A stretch of 64,000 nucleotides of DNA. Source: Xanthomonas albilineans (GTDB lineage: Bacteria > Pseudomonadota > Gammaproteobacteria > Xanthomonadales > Xanthomonadaceae). The notes beneath the pieces are model-generated. The model was not told the origin of the DNA, did no database searches, and saw nothing but the letters and a program-made list of their open reading frames with translations. Below are positions 8,344 through 18,295 of the stretch, piece by piece (position 1 is the stretch's first letter; every line of letters begins with the position of its first letter). Location of the stretch: assembly GCF_002939705.1 (NCBI RefSeq), contig NZ_MDCB01000003.1, forward strand, positions 186,001 through 250,000, written 5' to 3'. Position numbers and translations under genes: made by a program.

Positions 8344-9069
8344 CTACGAGCTGCAAGACATCCCGATGAAACGCAATCCCACGCCGGGCTCGGTGGCGAT
8401 GTAGCGTGGTGCCACCGCACTGTCGCCGAGTTTCTGCCGCAACTTGCCGACTAGGATGCGCAAGTAATGCGTGTCGTCCTGGTGCGTTGGCCCCCACAAT
8501 TCGCGTAATAACTGCGGCTGCGTCACCACCCGGCCGCTGTGGCGCAACAGCAGCGCCAATAGCGCGTACTCCTTGCGGCTGAGCGGCAGCGGCTCGCCCT
8601 CCAGGCGAACCTCGCGCAGCCCAAGATGGATGTGCAGATGGCCGTCGTCGAATACCGGCTCGGCCTCGCCCGTCGTCGGCTGCATACGTAACAACACGCG
8701 GATACGCGCCATCAATTCCTGCACGCCAAACGGCTTGGTCACGTAGTCGTTGGCGCCAGCATCCAGCGCCTGCACTTTTTCCGCCTCACCGGCACGCACC
8801 GTCAGCATGATCACCGGCACCGACGACCATTGCCGCAATTCGCGCAGCACACTGTGCCCGTCCTGGTCGGGCAGGCCGACATCCAGCACCACCAATTCGG
8901 CGCCATGCGCGGCCAATTGCGCCAAGCCTTCGCCACCGGTGGCCGCCTGCTGCACGCGGTAGCCCTGCGCGCGCAGGCTGATGTCAAGGAAGCGACGAAT
9001 CTGCGGCTCGTCGTCAATCACCAGAATACGCGGCGGCGGAATCGGATCGGCGTGGGACTCAGTCGGCAT
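8344..9069 (-). CDS. kdpE: KdpE, response regulator of potassium limitation
   Basis: OmpR/PhoB-type regulator of 241 residues. A receiver domain (about 13-128) carries the acidic pair IDDE near 18-21, phospho-acceptor Asp63 in VVLDVGLPD and Lys112 in VTKPFG. A winged-helix DNA-binding domain (about 140-235) contains SRKEYALLALLLRH and DDTHYLRILVGKLRQKL. It overlaps the end of kdpD by 11 nt and closes the kdpFABCDE run. Candidate binding sites with the E. coli KdpE half-site layout are present before kdpF and before the adjacent porin gene. Confidence 0.95.
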   Translation of the reverse strand: MPTESHADPIPPPRILVIDDEPQIRRFLDISLRAQGYRVQQAATGGEGLAQLAAHGAELVVLDVGLPDQDGHSVLRELRQWSSVPVIMLTVRAGEAEKVQALDAGANDYVTKPFGVQELMARIRVLLRMQPTTGEAEPVFDDGHLHIHLGLREVRLEGEPLPLSRKEYALLALLLRHSGRVVTQPQLLRELWGPTHQDDTHYLRILVGKLRQKLGDSAVAPRYIATEPGVGLRFIGMSCSS

Positions 9070-11737
9070 CGGGGCGGCGTGGTGGGGCAGCAGGTTCGAT
9101 CAACGGAAGGGTAATGCGGATCGTGGTGCCGCGACCATCGGGACCAGGCAAGGCTTCGACGCTGCCTCCATGCGCACCGATCATTCCCTGGCAGATGGTC
9201 AGGCCCAGGCCGGTGCCGTGACGGCCACGGTCGCCGCGTTCGACACTGTAGAACATGTCGAAAATACGCGCGCGTTCGTCCTCGGGGATGCCCGGGCCAC
9301 GGTCGGCGATGTCGATCCGCAGGCGTCCTTCGACCATCATCGCGGCGACCCGGATCGCCGTATCCGGCGGCGAGAACTTGGCTGCGTTCTCCAGCACGTT
9401 GAAGACCGCCTGCTCGACCAGCGCCGGATGCACCCATAGCGTGGGCAGGTCCGCCGCCAGGACGATGTCCAGCAGGACCTCTGGCTGGTAGCGCTGCAGG
9501 CGCCGCGCCGCAGAGCCGATCAGTTCGTCCACGCCGATCCAATCGCGGTTCAAGGTCAGCCCATTGTGGCCGAGCCGGGTCATGTCCAGCAGGTTCTGGA
9601 TGTAGCGGTCCAGGCGCTCGCCTTCCATCTGGATGGTGTCCAGCAGGCTGCGGCGGTCTTCGGCGCTCATGGCCTGACCATAGCTGGACAGGCTGCTGGC
9701 GGCGCCGATCATGGCGGCCAGCGGCGAGCGCAGGTCATGCGACACCGACGACAGTAGCGCCGAGCGCAGATGCTCGGTCTCTCCGCTGACGCGCGCGCTT
9801 TCCAAGTCGGCGACCAAGCGCGTGCGCAACGCGGCCTGACCGATGTCCTCGACCATCGCCTCGGCAAGACGCTGTTGTTCCAGGCCAGGACGCTGCACAC
9901 CGGCAGCAAAGCGCAGGCCAACCACGCCGATCGCGCCACGCTCATGGCGCACCGGCAGGAACCACCAGCTGGCGCCGGCCAGGGTGTCGGTGAAGCGACC
10001 GGTGGCCTGACCGTGGCGCTGCGCCCAGTCGGCGGCACTGCGATCCACCGCCGCCATCGACGGCGCGTAGTCGTCGGCACCGGCGTGCGCGGCCTCCAGC
10101 GGCTGCAATCGCACCCAGGCCTCCGCATCGAGCGTGGTGGACAGCGCGTGACGCCCCGCATCCAGCACCTGTCCAAGATCGGCGGCGCTGGTCAGTTCGC
10201 GGCCCAGCCGCTGCAACGCGGTGGTCTGCGCATTGGCCGCGCGCAAGGCCAGCACCTGGCTGCGCAGACGCGAGGCCAGGCGCCCGGCGACGAGCGCGGC
10301 GACCAGGAACAGCAGCACCGTGACCACGCCCTGACGGGTACCAATTTGGAAGGTGAAGCGCGGCTCGATGAAGAAAAAGTTGTAGCCGAAGAAACTCAAC
10401 AGCGCCGCCAGTACCGCCGCCGCCATGCGCGTCTTCGCCGCGACCATCACCACCGCGACGATGAACACCATCGACAGATCGTCGATACCGACCCAACGCT
10501 CGGCAATCCATGCCACCACCACCGCCAGTGCGGAAGCCACCATGGCGAACGCGAGATCGTCGCGCGACAACCAGTGGCCGGGGCTGCGCCAGCGCCGCCG
10601 CGAGCGCGCACGCGCCTCCGGCGAGCTGATGATCACCAGTTCGTAGTGCGCGCCGCGCTGCAACAGCTGCTGGGTCAGCGTCCGGTTGATCATCCGCGCC
10701 AGCGGTCGCTCGCGCGTGCGGCCGAGCAACAAGGTGGACACGCCGTTACGCGCGGCGTGGTCGAGCAAGGCGTCGGCCACGCTGCTGCCGCGCAACAGCG
10801 CGGCATCGCCACCGAGCCGACGCGCCAATGCGAAGGCACGGTCGATCTCCAGTTGCCATGCTTCTTCAGGCTGCGCCTGAGTTTGCACGGTGACCACGGT
10901 CCACGGGGAGCCGCGGCGCTCGGCCACACGCCGCGCCACCCGCACCAGGTAATCGGACTGACCACGCCCATCGATCGCCACCATCACCCGCCGCCGCAGC
11001 GCGAGCCCAGGCCGCCCCTGTGCGGCCTGCACGTCGCGCAGATCGTTGTCGACGCGATCGGCTGCCGTCTGCATCGCCAGTTCGCGCAAGGCCGCCAAAT
11101 TCGAGGGCGAGAAGAACGCCTGCAAGGCCTGACCCGCTTGCTCGGGCAGATACACCTTGCCTTGCTGCAAGCGCTCGATCAGCTCGCGCGGCGGCAGATC
11201 GACCAGGACGATATCGCGCAGACGGTCGAACATCGCATCGGGCACGGTTTCGCTGACGCGCACGCCGGTGATGCGATGAACGACATCGTTGAGACTTTCC
11301 AGGTGTTGAATGTTGACCGTGCTGTAGACGTCGATGCCGGCATCGAGCAATTCCTCCACGTCCTGCCAGCGGCGCTCGTGGCGACTGCCCGGCGCATTGC
11401 GATGCGCCAGTTCGTCGACCAGCACCAACGGCGGACGCAGCGCCAATAGCGCATCCAGATCCATCTCATCCAGCGTCCGGCCACGATACTCCACCCGCCG
11501 CCGCGGCTGCACGGTGAGCCCCTCCAGCAGGGCCGCGGTCTCGACACGGCCATGGGTCTCGACCACGCCGATCACCAGTGCGCTCCCCTGCTGCTGCAAC
11601 TGCCGGGCGCGCGACAACATCGCATAGGTTTTGCCCACCCCGGGCGCTGCGCCGAGGAACACCGTCAGGCGTCCACCGCGTTCGCGCTTGAGTTCGCCGA
11701 TCAGGGCATCGGCCTGCTGGGTACGGAGGTCGGACAT
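9059..11737 (-). CDS. kdpD: KdpD, potassium-sensing histidine kinase
   Basis: Inner-membrane sensor kinase of 892 residues from the ATG at 11737 (MSDLRTQQ). Order of domains: KdpD N-terminal domain with Walker A GAAPGVGKT (29-37); a universal-stress-like domain (about 250-370); a cluster of membrane segments (about 400-500); a GAF-like sensor; a HisKA domain with His667 in SVSHDLRSP; and an HATPase with DRGPGIPEDE and GTGLGLTIC. All motifs needed for kinase and phosphatase activity appear intact. A 9-codon longer N-terminus is possible but less family-like. Upstream kdpC ends 60 nt away and kdpE overlaps it downstream. Confidence 0.95.
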   Translation of the reverse strand: MSDLRTQQADALIGELKRERGGRLTVFLGAAPGVGKTYAMLSRARQLQQQGSALVIGVVETHGRVETAALLEGLTVQPRRRVEYRGRTLDEMDLDALLALRPPLVLVDELAHRNAPGSRHERRWQDVEELLDAGIDVYSTVNIQHLESLNDVVHRITGVRVSETVPDAMFDRLRDIVLVDLPPRELIERLQQGKVYLPEQAGQALQAFFSPSNLAALRELAMQTAADRVDNDLRDVQAAQGRPGLALRRRVMVAIDGRGQSDYLVRVARRVAERRGSPWTVVTVQTQAQPEEAWQLEIDRAFALARRLGGDAALLRGSSVADALLDHAARNGVSTLLLGRTRERPLARMINRTLTQQLLQRGAHYELVIISSPEARARSRRRWRSPGHWLSRDDLAFAMVASALAVVVAWIAERWVGIDDLSMVFIVAVVMVAAKTRMAAAVLAALLSFFGYNFFFIEPRFTFQIGTRQGVVTVLLFLVAALVAGRLASRLRSQVLALRAANAQTTALQRLGRELTSAADLGQVLDAGRHALSTTLDAEAWVRLQPLEAAHAGADDYAPSMAAVDRSAADWAQRHGQATGRFTDTLAGASWWFLPVRHERGAIGVVGLRFAAGVQRPGLEQQRLAEAMVEDIGQAALRTRLVADLESARVSGETEHLRSALLSSVSHDLRSPLAAMIGAASSLSSYGQAMSAEDRRSLLDTIQMEGERLDRYIQNLLDMTRLGHNGLTLNRDWIGVDELIGSAARRLQRYQPEVLLDIVLAADLPTLWVHPALVEQAVFNVLENAAKFSPPDTAIRVAAMMVEGRLRIDIADRGPGIPEDERARIFDMFYSVERGDRGRHGTGLGLTICQGMIGAHGGSVEALPGPDGRGTTIRITLPLIEPAAPPRRPDAD

Positions 11738-11797
11738 GAAAAGTCTGGGAATGGAACGTGGCAACAGCGTAACAGCGTCCGCGCCGTTCCCTGTTCC

Positions 11798-12442
11798 TTA
11801 TCGCGGGCGTGATTGTGCTTGTTGCGCGCCATGTCCCGAGGAACCCGCCGCGCTTGCAGCAGCTTCATCGAGCGCCAGATTCAACTCCAGCACGTTCACC
11901 CTTGGCGCGCCGAGCACGCCGAACTGGCGCGGCTGCACGTGCGCGGCAACCAGAGCGGCAACGCGCTGCGGCGCTAGCGCGCGTGCCGCCGCCACCCGTG
12001 CCACCTGCACCTGTGCCGCAACCACGCTGATCTCCGGGTCCAGGCCACTGCCGGACTGCGTCAGCAGGTCGTCCGGCACTGCCTCCGGGGCGATGCCCTC
12101 GCGCACAGCGATCGCGTGGCGCGCTTCGTCCAGACGCTTGATCAGGTCGGGGTTACTGCGTGCCTGGTTGCTACCGGCGGCGGACATCGGATCGTACTTG
12201 GCGCCCGAGGGACGTGGCTGGAAATAGCCGGGCGCGGCGAAGGGCTGTGCCACCAGCACCGAGCCAACCACGTGCCCGTCGCGTTCGCGCAGGCTGCCGT
12301 TGGCCTGCGCGGGAAACAGGGCGCCCGCCAGGATAGTGGCGATCAGCGAATACAACGCAGCCGCGCCCAGCACCAACAACGGCAAGACCAGCACCGCGCG
12401 CAAGCGCATCGGTTCGCGCGGAGAAACGGAAGAAACGTTCAT
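11798..12442 (-). CDS. kdpC: KdpC, potassium-transporting ATPase chaperone-like subunit
   Basis: Single-span subunit of 214 residues that stabilises nucleotide binding by KdpB. A basic start with MRLRAVLVLPLLVLGAAALY gives the membrane segment, and GYFQPRPSG and LTQSGSGLDPEIS are family signatures. Start chosen at the ATG 12442 (MNVSS); an internal ATG at 12409 (MRLRAV) is also possible. The gene continues past the usual KdpC end VLELNLAL with an Ala/Gln-rich tail of about 25 residues. It lies 40 nt after kdpB. Confidence 0.93.
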   Translation of the reverse strand: MNVSSVSPREPMRLRAVLVLPLLVLGAAALYSLIATILAGALFPAQANGSLRERDGHVVGSVLVAQPFAAPGYFQPRPSGAKYDPMSAAGSNQARSNPDLIKRLDEARHAIAVREGIAPEAVPDDLLTQSGSGLDPEISVVAAQVQVARVAAARALAPQRVAALVAAHVQPRQFGVLGAPRVNVLELNLALDEAAASAAGSSGHGAQQAQSRPR

Positions 12443-12482
12443 TGCAGCAGTTCCGGAAAAGTCGGGAAAATCGGCGCGAGGC

Positions 12483-14558
12483 TCAGCCCAGCGCCACCAG
12501 CAACAGATCGATCGCCTTGATCCCGACGAACGGCAGCAGCACGCCACCGACACCGTAGATCAGCATGTTCCGGCGCAGCAGCGAAGTGGCCGAGGACGGA
12601 GTGAAGCGCACACCGCGCAACGCCAGCGGGATCAACGCGGGAATCACCAGCGCGTTGAAAATCAACGCGGCCAGCACCGCATGCGCCGGGCTGGACAGAC
12701 GCATCACGTTCAGCGCCGCCATTTGCGGGATCGACGCGGCGAACAACGCCGGCAGGATCGCGAAGTACTTGGACACATCGTTGGCCAACGAAAACGTGGT
12801 CAACGCGCCGCGGGTAATCAACTGCTGCTTGCCCACTTCCACCACCGCCAACAGTTTGGCCGGATCCGAATCCAGATCGACCATGTTTCCGGCTTCCTTG
12901 GCCGCCTGCGTGCCTGAATTCATCGCTAGGCCGACATCAGCCTGGGCCAGCGCCGGCGCATCGTTGGTACCGTCGCCGACCATCGCCACCAACCGCCCGC
13001 CGGCCTGCTCCTGACGGATACGCGCCAGCTTGTCCTCGGGTGTGGCTTCGGCAATGTAGTCGTCCACGCCGGCCTCGGCGGCGATCGCCGCGGCGGTGAG
13101 CGGGTTGTCGCCGGTAATCATCACCGTCTTGATGCCCATCGCGCGCAGCCGCGCGAATTTTTCCCGCACCCCGTGCTTGACCACGTCCGACAGTTCGACC
13201 ACGCCGAGCACATGCCGGCCTTCGGCCACCACCAACGGCGTGGCGCCGCTACGCGCAACCTGCTCGACACGGCCCTTCAACTCCACCGGCACCTGCCCGC
13301 CGAGCGCGGTGACGTGGCGGATCAACGCATCGGCGGCACCCTTGCGAATCGAGCGTGGCGCGTGCTCGCCCTGCGCCGGCAGATCCACCCCGGACATGCG
13401 CGTCTGCGCGGTGAAGGCGACGAAATTGGCATCCTGCGGATCGGCCAGCGGCAGACCTTGCTCGCGCGCCAGACGCACGATCGACTTGCCTTCCGGGGTC
13501 GGGTCGGCCAGCGAGGACAGCATCGCCGCCTCGCGCAACTGGGCCATGTCGACACCGCTGAGAGCATGGAACGCGGTGGCCTGGCGGTCGCCATGAGTGA
13601 TGGTGCCGGTCTTGTCCAGCAACAGCACATCCACGTCGCCGGCCACTTCCACTGCCTTGCCCGATTTGGCCAGTACGTTAGCCGACAATGCGCGGTTCAT
13701 GCCGGCAATGCCGATTGCCGGCAACAGCCCGCCGATGGTCGTCGGAATCAAACACACCAACAGCGCGATCAACAGCAGCGGATCGACCCGTACACCGACG
13801 AACGCGGCAATCGCCGGCAGTGTCGCCACCACGATCAAGAAGGTCAGGGTCATCGCCGCCAACAGCATGGTCAGCGCGATCTCATTCGGCGTTTTCTGCC
13901 GATTGGCGCCTTCCACCAGGGCAATCATGCGATCCAGGAAGCTGTGTCCAGGCTCAGCGGTGACCTTCACCACGATCTCGTCGGACAGCACCTTGGTGCC
14001 GCCGATGACGCCCGAACGATCGGTGCCAGCTTCGCGCAGCACCGGCGCCGACTCGCCGGTGACCGCTGCTTCGTTGATCGTCGCCAGGCCGTGCACGATC
14101 TCGCCATCGGCGGGAATCAGCTCGCCGGCGGATACCACCACCAAGTCGCCGGGGCGCAACTCGGCGGCGGGAATGCTGGTCTCGCCATCCAGCCGCGCAC
14201 TGGCGACGCGGCGCGCCACCAAGTCCTTGCGCGCACGCCGCAGCGAGGCGGCCTGACCGCGACCGCGCGCCTCGGCCACGGCTTCGGCGAAGTTACCGAA
14301 CAACACGGTGACCAACAGAATCGCGGTCACCGTCCAACCGAATCCGGCTGGTCCCTGCCCGGCCAGCGTGATCAATGCCGACAGCAAGGTACCGACGAAG
14401 ACCACCGCCATCACCGGGCTGCCCAGGAGATGGCGAGGCGATAATTTCAACACGCTGTCGCGCAGCGCCGCACGCAGCGCGGCGGCGTCGAACAGACCGG
14501 GACTGCGCGTGGAGGAAGTCGCCACGGAAGAAGAAACCTGTGAGGTGCTCATCGTCAT
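12483..14558 (-). CDS. kdpB: KdpB, P-type ATPase subunit
   Basis: ATP-hydrolysing subunit (691 residues) of the high-affinity potassium pump in the inner membrane. The phosphorylated Asp is D315 in DKTGT, the actuator loop TGES is at 167-170, and [10 protein letters not shown] and [12 protein letters not shown] complete the P-type set. The length matches the family. The ATG at 14558 lies 4 nt after the kdpA stop with a GAGACG stretch in front; an ATG two codons later (14552) is equally plausible. Operon partner of kdpA and kdpC. Confidence 0.96.
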   Translation of the reverse strand: MTMSTSQVSSSVATSSTRSPGLFDAAALRAALRDSVLKLSPRHLLGSPVMAVVFVGTLLSALITLAGQGPAGFGWTVTAILLVTVLFGNFAEAVAEARGRGQAASLRRARKDLVARRVASARLDGETSIPAAELRPGDLVVVSAGELIPADGEIVHGLATINEAAVTGESAPVLREAGTDRSGVIGGTKVLSDEIVVKVTAEPGHSFLDRMIALVEGANRQKTPNEIALTMLLAAMTLTFLIVVATLPAIAAFVGVRVDPLLLIALLVCLIPTTIGGLLPAIGIAGMNRALSANVLAKSGKAVEVAGDVDVLLLDKTGTITHGDRQATAFHALSGVDMAQLREAAMLSSLADPTPEGKSIVRLAREQGLPLADPQDANFVAFTAQTRMSGVDLPAQGEHAPRSIRKGAADALIRHVTALGGQVPVELKGRVEQVARSGATPLVVAEGRHVLGVVELSDVVKHGVREKFARLRAMGIKTVMITGDNPLTAAAIAAEAGVDDYIAEATPEDKLARIRQEQAGGRLVAMVGDGTNDAPALAQADVGLAMNSGTQAAKEAGNMVDLDSDPAKLLAVVEVGKQQLITRGALTTFSLANDVSKYFAILPALFAASIPQMAALNVMRLSSPAHAVLAALIFNALVIPALIPLALRGVRFTPSSATSLLRRNMLIYGVGGVLLPFVGIKAIDLLLVALG

Positions 14559-14562
14559 CGTC

Positions 14563-16305
14563 TCAGTGCGCGGCCAGGGTCAGGTGATCGGCGATCGGCC
14601 CCAACACCAGCGCCGGCGTGAATTGCAGAACAGTCAGGACCACGATGACCGCGATCAAGGTCAGCGCGAAGGTCGGCGTTTCCACCTGCAGGCTGCCGCC
14701 CGTTTCAGGCGCCACGCGCTTGCGCGCCATCTGCGCAGCCACGATCAGTGGCACGATCAGGGCGGGATAGCGACCCAGGAGCAGCACGACGGTGCAGGTC
14801 AGGTTCCACCACGGGATGCCGTCGCCCAGCCCTTCGAAACCGGAACCGTTGTTGGCGAACGCCGAGGTGTATTCGTAGAAGACCTGACTGATACCGTGGA
14901 AGCCAGGATTGGAATTGGCGATGATCGCCGCCGGCATGGCCAGGGTCAGGGCGGTGAAGCCGAGCAACACCAGCGGTTGCAGCAGGATCAACAGCGCCAA
15001 CAGACGAACCTCGGCCGCCTCGATCTTGCGCCCGAACAGCTCCGGTGTCCGTCCGGTCATCAACCCGGCCAGGAATACGCTCAACAACAGGTAAACCAGG
15101 AACTGTTGCAAACCGCAGCCGATGCCGCCCCAGATCGCGTTGATCAGCATGTTGATCATCGCCACACCGCCGGTCAGCGGCGCCAGCGAATCGTGCATCG
15201 CGTTGACCGAGCCGTTGGAGGTCTGCGTGGTCAGCGATGACCACGCAGACGCGGCATCCACGCCGAAGCGCACTTCCTTGCCCTCCATCAACGCGGCGCT
15301 GGCGTTACTGGGCGAATGACCTTCGGCCCACATGGATGCTCCAGTGGACGCCAGCGACATCGCCAGCATGCTGCCGAACACCAGTGCGGTGAATTTACGC
15401 CGTCCGGTGAACGGGCCGACCATGAACGCCACCGCCACCGGAATCAACACGATCCCCAGGGCTTCCAGCAGGTTGGAGAACGGGGTGGGATTTTCCAGCG
15501 CCATCGCGCTATTGGGGCCATACCAGCCACCGCCATTGGTGCCGAGCTGCTTGATCGCCACCATCGCGGCAACCGGCCCGAGCGGGATCTTCTGTGTCTG
15601 CAATCCGGCGCTCGCATCGAGCGGCGTGACCGCCGGACCGGCAGCCAACGTGGAGGGCACGCCCTGCTGGGTCAACAACAGCGTCCATAGCAGGCAAAGC
15701 GGCAGCAAGAAACGCAGGGTCGGACGGATCACATCGGCCCAGTAGTTGCCGACATCCGCCTCGGCGTGCGGCGGTTCGGCCATCGAAGACGCTGGCGCAC
15801 TCGAACCGACACTCGCTGCGGCCGCGTGCGCACGCCCACCGAACAGCCCGCGCAGCGTTGCCGCAACCAACGCCAGCCCCATCATCGGGGTGACGAACTG
15901 CAGGCCGACCACGCCCACCGCCTGCGATAGGTACGACAACTGCGCCTGCCCGGAGTAATGCTGCTGATCGGTATTGGTCAGAAACGAGACCATGGTGTGC
16001 AGGGCCACGTCCCAGCGCATATTCGGCACCGCGTCGGGATTGAACGGCAACCACGCCTGGGTGACGAACAGCACAAACACCAGCACGCCCAGCACCAGAT
16101 TGCTGAGCAAAAACGCCGCCGTGTAGCCGCGCCAGTGCATGCCGCGCGCTGGATCGGTGCCCAGCAAGCGATACAGCGGGCGTTCGATCCAGCCGAACAG
16201 CGCATCGCCGCACATCGGTACGCCGCGCATCACCTTGGCCAGATACAGGCCCAACGGCCATCCCAGCAACAGCGCGAGCGCATAGACAAACAGGGTATCG
16301 ATCAT
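14563..16305 (-). CDS. kdpA: KdpA, potassium-binding channel-like subunit
   Basis: Polytopic inner-membrane subunit (580 residues) that selects and carries potassium. It has about ten membrane segments and the selectivity-filter neighbourhoods of the family, including [13 protein letters not shown] and [13 protein letters not shown], and [16 protein letters not shown]. The ATG at 16305 gives [19 protein letters not shown], a normal KdpA start. kdpF ends 16 nt upstream. All features are intact. Confidence 0.96.
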   Translation of the reverse strand: MIDTLFVYALALLLGWPLGLYLAKVMRGVPMCGDALFGWIERPLYRLLGTDPARGMHWRGYTAAFLLSNLVLGVLVFVLFVTQAWLPFNPDAVPNMRWDVALHTMVSFLTNTDQQHYSGQAQLSYLSQAVGVVGLQFVTPMMGLALVAATLRGLFGGRAHAAAASVGSSAPASSMAEPPHAEADVGNYWADVIRPTLRFLLPLCLLWTLLLTQQGVPSTLAAGPAVTPLDASAGLQTQKIPLGPVAAMVAIKQLGTNGGGWYGPNSAMALENPTPFSNLLEALGIVLIPVAVAFMVGPFTGRRKFTALVFGSMLAMSLASTGASMWAEGHSPSNASAALMEGKEVRFGVDAASAWSSLTTQTSNGSVNAMHDSLAPLTGGVAMINMLINAIWGGIGCGLQQFLVYLLLSVFLAGLMTGRTPELFGRKIEAAEVRLLALLILLQPLVLLGFTALTLAMPAAIIANSNPGFHGISQVFYEYTSAFANNGSGFEGLGDGIPWWNLTCTVVLLLGRYPALIVPLIVAAQMARKRVAPETGGSLQVETPTFALTLIAVIVVLTVLQFTPALVLGPIADHLTLAAH

Positions 16306-16321
16306 GAGGGTGGCACTCGGC

Positions 16322-16414
16322 TCAGAAATCTTCGGGACGCAGGATCACGTACAACAGGTAGCCAGCGGTGACGATCACCGCTACGCCGCAAACAAATGCA
16401 AGCCAACCGCTCAT
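16322..16414 (-). CDS. kdpF: KdpF, 30-residue potassium-ATPase subunit
   Basis: Tiny hydrophobic protein MSGWLAFVCGVAVIVTAGYL followed by LYVILRPEDF, a single membrane span ending in the family-typical RPEDF. In E. coli KdpF stabilises the KdpABC complex in the membrane. It precedes kdpA by 16 nt in the same direction, and a CTGGAG sequence 9-10 nt before the ATG can serve as ribosome site. It is first in the operon, downstream of the KdpE-type promoter. Confidence 0.92.
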   Translation of the reverse strand: MSGWLAFVCGVAVIVTAGYLLYVILRPEDF

Positions 16415-16780
16415 GGTGTCAACTCCAGACAGGTGCGCAGCCCACAATCAAAGCGGGCCGCAAATCGCAAGCAAACGCCACCGAGCGCCGAACGCGCTGG
16501 GCGGGGACCGAAAAAACAAGCAGGAAACATAGGAGGCGGCATCGGACGGACCTAGCGGCCCAGATCGATATTATCGAAGTGCGCGCCATAAACTCTCAGT
16601 AGCGAACTGGCGCAGACCGCATAAATTCTGCATAAAGCCGGTGCATGCACACGTGTATCGCGGCCCAGGACGCGGATCGACCACGCGCCGCCTGTAGTAG
16701 GTACCAGACGGCGCCCTGCCGTCGCACGGCACTCACCGCACGACGGCATTCAACGGCGGCGCGCTGCCACCATGAACTAC
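16415..16780. other. Intergenic stretch between porin end and kdpF
   Basis: 366 bp holding the kdp promoter/operator described separately. Next to it lies a 10-bp palindrome GTGCATGCAC (16641-16650), between the porin stop and the operator. No classical terminator with a T run was seen after the porin gene, so some read-through from the porin into kdp is possible. No gene is supported here. Confidence 0.5.
16570..16636 (-). promoter_or_regulatory. kdpF promoter with KdpE-type operator
   Basis: On the minus strand, direct half-sites TTTATG-CAGAA-TTTATG occupy 16636-16620, the same 6-5-6 layout as the E. coli kdp operator TTTATA-CTTTT-TTTACA. A -10 GATAAT (16575-16570) with a weak -35 CTGAGA (16599-16594, 18 bp) predicts a start near 16563. 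That places the operator at about -73 to -57, nearly identical to its -71 to -55 location in E. coli. The leader to kdpF would be about 150 nt. Confidence 0.7.
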
Positions 16781-18289
16781 TTAGAAATGCAGGATCGCGT
16801 CGAGCAAAGCGGTCGTCTGATGGCTCTTGTGCCCGGCATCGTAAGCCGGGAAATCGTAAGCTTTCTCATAGCGCAGCTCGGGGCGGATCTCCAGATCCTG
16901 CGACACCCAGTGGGTGAGACCGATCGTATGCTCCGAATAGCGCGTGGCAAAGCCGGTCCGCTGCCCAACGTGGTCGTTGAAGAATTCGTTGCGAATGGAC
17001 AGCATGTTTTTCGAATCGAGCTGGATGTTGACGTAGTTGACGATGGCGTCGGTCGAATTGCGCCCCAGCGGGAAATTCGGCGCCTGGCCCAGGGGGTAAC
17101 CGGGCCTGCCGGTTGGCGCCTGCGACTGCCACGGATCGGTAGCCAGCGCCTGATTACGCACATAGATGTGGTACGCCTCGGTGAGCGTATGCACACGCGG
17201 CGAGAAACGGTGCCCCCAGGTCAAAACGAATTCCTGCAGATTGTTGTAGGTCTGCGAGGCGTTGTTGTAAGACTCCACGCACGGATACAACATGTCGTTG
17301 TTGCTCTTGGAGACCCAGCGCAAACAGACCTGCGCACTCAAGCGGCTGTTGGAATCCCACAGCGCGGTGTCATCGCCGCCATGCACGCCCAGCTGCAAAA
17401 TCCATTGATCATTGAGCTTGGTGGTGGTGAGGATACCCATATCGGTATACGCATCGACCGTGTACAACAGGGAGTGGGTCAATAGGTAGTTATTGGGCGA
17501 GAACTGCGCCTCGATGTCCGGCAACGACAGATACCGACCGAGCAGGACCACCATGCCTTGCGCCACCCAAGGCACGTACAGGTCGACATAGGCGATCATC
17601 GGGTCGTTGCCGTAGATCTTGCCGTTCAACGCGCTCTTGGGCCGCGGATGATTCAGCAGTTGATCGCTGGTCACGCCCTTCATCGTGGTGAAGTGGTAGT
17701 CGTAGCCGTACAGATCGTCCAGGTGAAAACCCCAATCGATGTGATCGGTCTGCACCGTGTCCGGCAGGCGCTGCAAACGGAACAGGAATTGATTGAATTC
17801 ACCGCGATTGGGCCGCGCGTCATAGGACAACGGATAGTTCGAGAACCTGGATGTGCTGGCGTTGAGCGAAGGGTTGATCCAGCCGTACAGCTCGATCCGA
17901 TGATCCTGCATCCAGTGTCCGACGTGCGTGCACGCCAGCGCCTTTTCCAGCGGATATTGCGCATTCTCGCTGGGCACGCCGACTGGATAGTCCACTCCGC
18001 CAAGTTGCCATTCCGCCGACGGAAATGGCGGCGAAGAGAATGGCGACTCCATGCCGCGCCGTGCCGGAGCCGGCGCATTCGGGTCGGCAGGCTGGGCGTC
18101 TTCGCGATACGCGGCCACAAAGCGCGAGAAGAAACCGTTGGAGCAGTCTGCGCTCACCGGCTGAGCTGCAGCGGCGCTTTCCTGCAGCATCGCCGGCATG
18201 GCCACCGACAGGGGAACCGTGACGTCGGCCGCAACCGCCTTGCCGGCGCAGAGCAGGGCCAGGGACACGAATAAGGGATGAATCTTCAT
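16781..18289 (-). CDS. Outer-membrane beta-barrel protein (BBP2/OmpL-like porin), probably Kdp-linked
   Basis: Secreted protein of 502 residues. Signal peptide MKIHPLFVSLALLCAGKAVA ends before ADVTVP; an ATG two codons earlier (18295) is an alternative start. After a Pro-rich N-terminal stretch the sequence has alternating-hydrophobicity strands with many Tyr, Trp and Asn residues, and blocks such as HRIELYGWINPSLNASTS and DMGILTTTKLNDQWILQLG that resemble the BBP2 (OmpL-like) beta-barrel family. It ends in LLDAILHF, a terminal aromatic of the kind recognised by BamA. It lies directly upstream of kdpFABCDE in the same direction and carries its own KdpE-type operator. A role as potassium-permeable channel is inference; barrel family and secretion are well supported. 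Confidence 0.8.
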   Translation of the reverse strand: MKIHPLFVSLALLCAGKAVAADVTVPLSVAMPAMLQESAAAAQPVSADCSNGFFSRFVAAYREDAQPADPNAPAPARRGMESPFSSPPFPSAEWQLGGVDYPVGVPSENAQYPLEKALACTHVGHWMQDHRIELYGWINPSLNASTSRFSNYPLSYDARPNRGEFNQFLFRLQRLPDTVQTDHIDWGFHLDDLYGYDYHFTTMKGVTSDQLLNHPRPKSALNGKIYGNDPMIAYVDLYVPWVAQGMVVLLGRYLSLPDIEAQFSPNNYLLTHSLLYTVDAYTDMGILTTTKLNDQWILQLGVHGGDDTALWDSNSRLSAQVCLRWVSKSNNDMLYPCVESYNNASQTYNNLQEFVLTWGHRFSPRVHTLTEAYHIYVRNQALATDPWQSQAPTGRPGYPLGQAPNFPLGRNSTDAIVNYVNIQLDSKNMLSIRNEFFNDHVGQRTGFATRYSEHTIGLTHWVSQDLEIRPELRYEKAYDFPAYDAGHKSHQTTALLDAILHF

Positions 18290-18295
18290 GGACAT

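Noticed and set aside
16619-16780. Porin and kdp as one simple operon without an internal promoter
   Set aside because: A 366-bp gap with an operator and -10 in front of kdpF argues for a separate kdp start, though read-through cannot be excluded.
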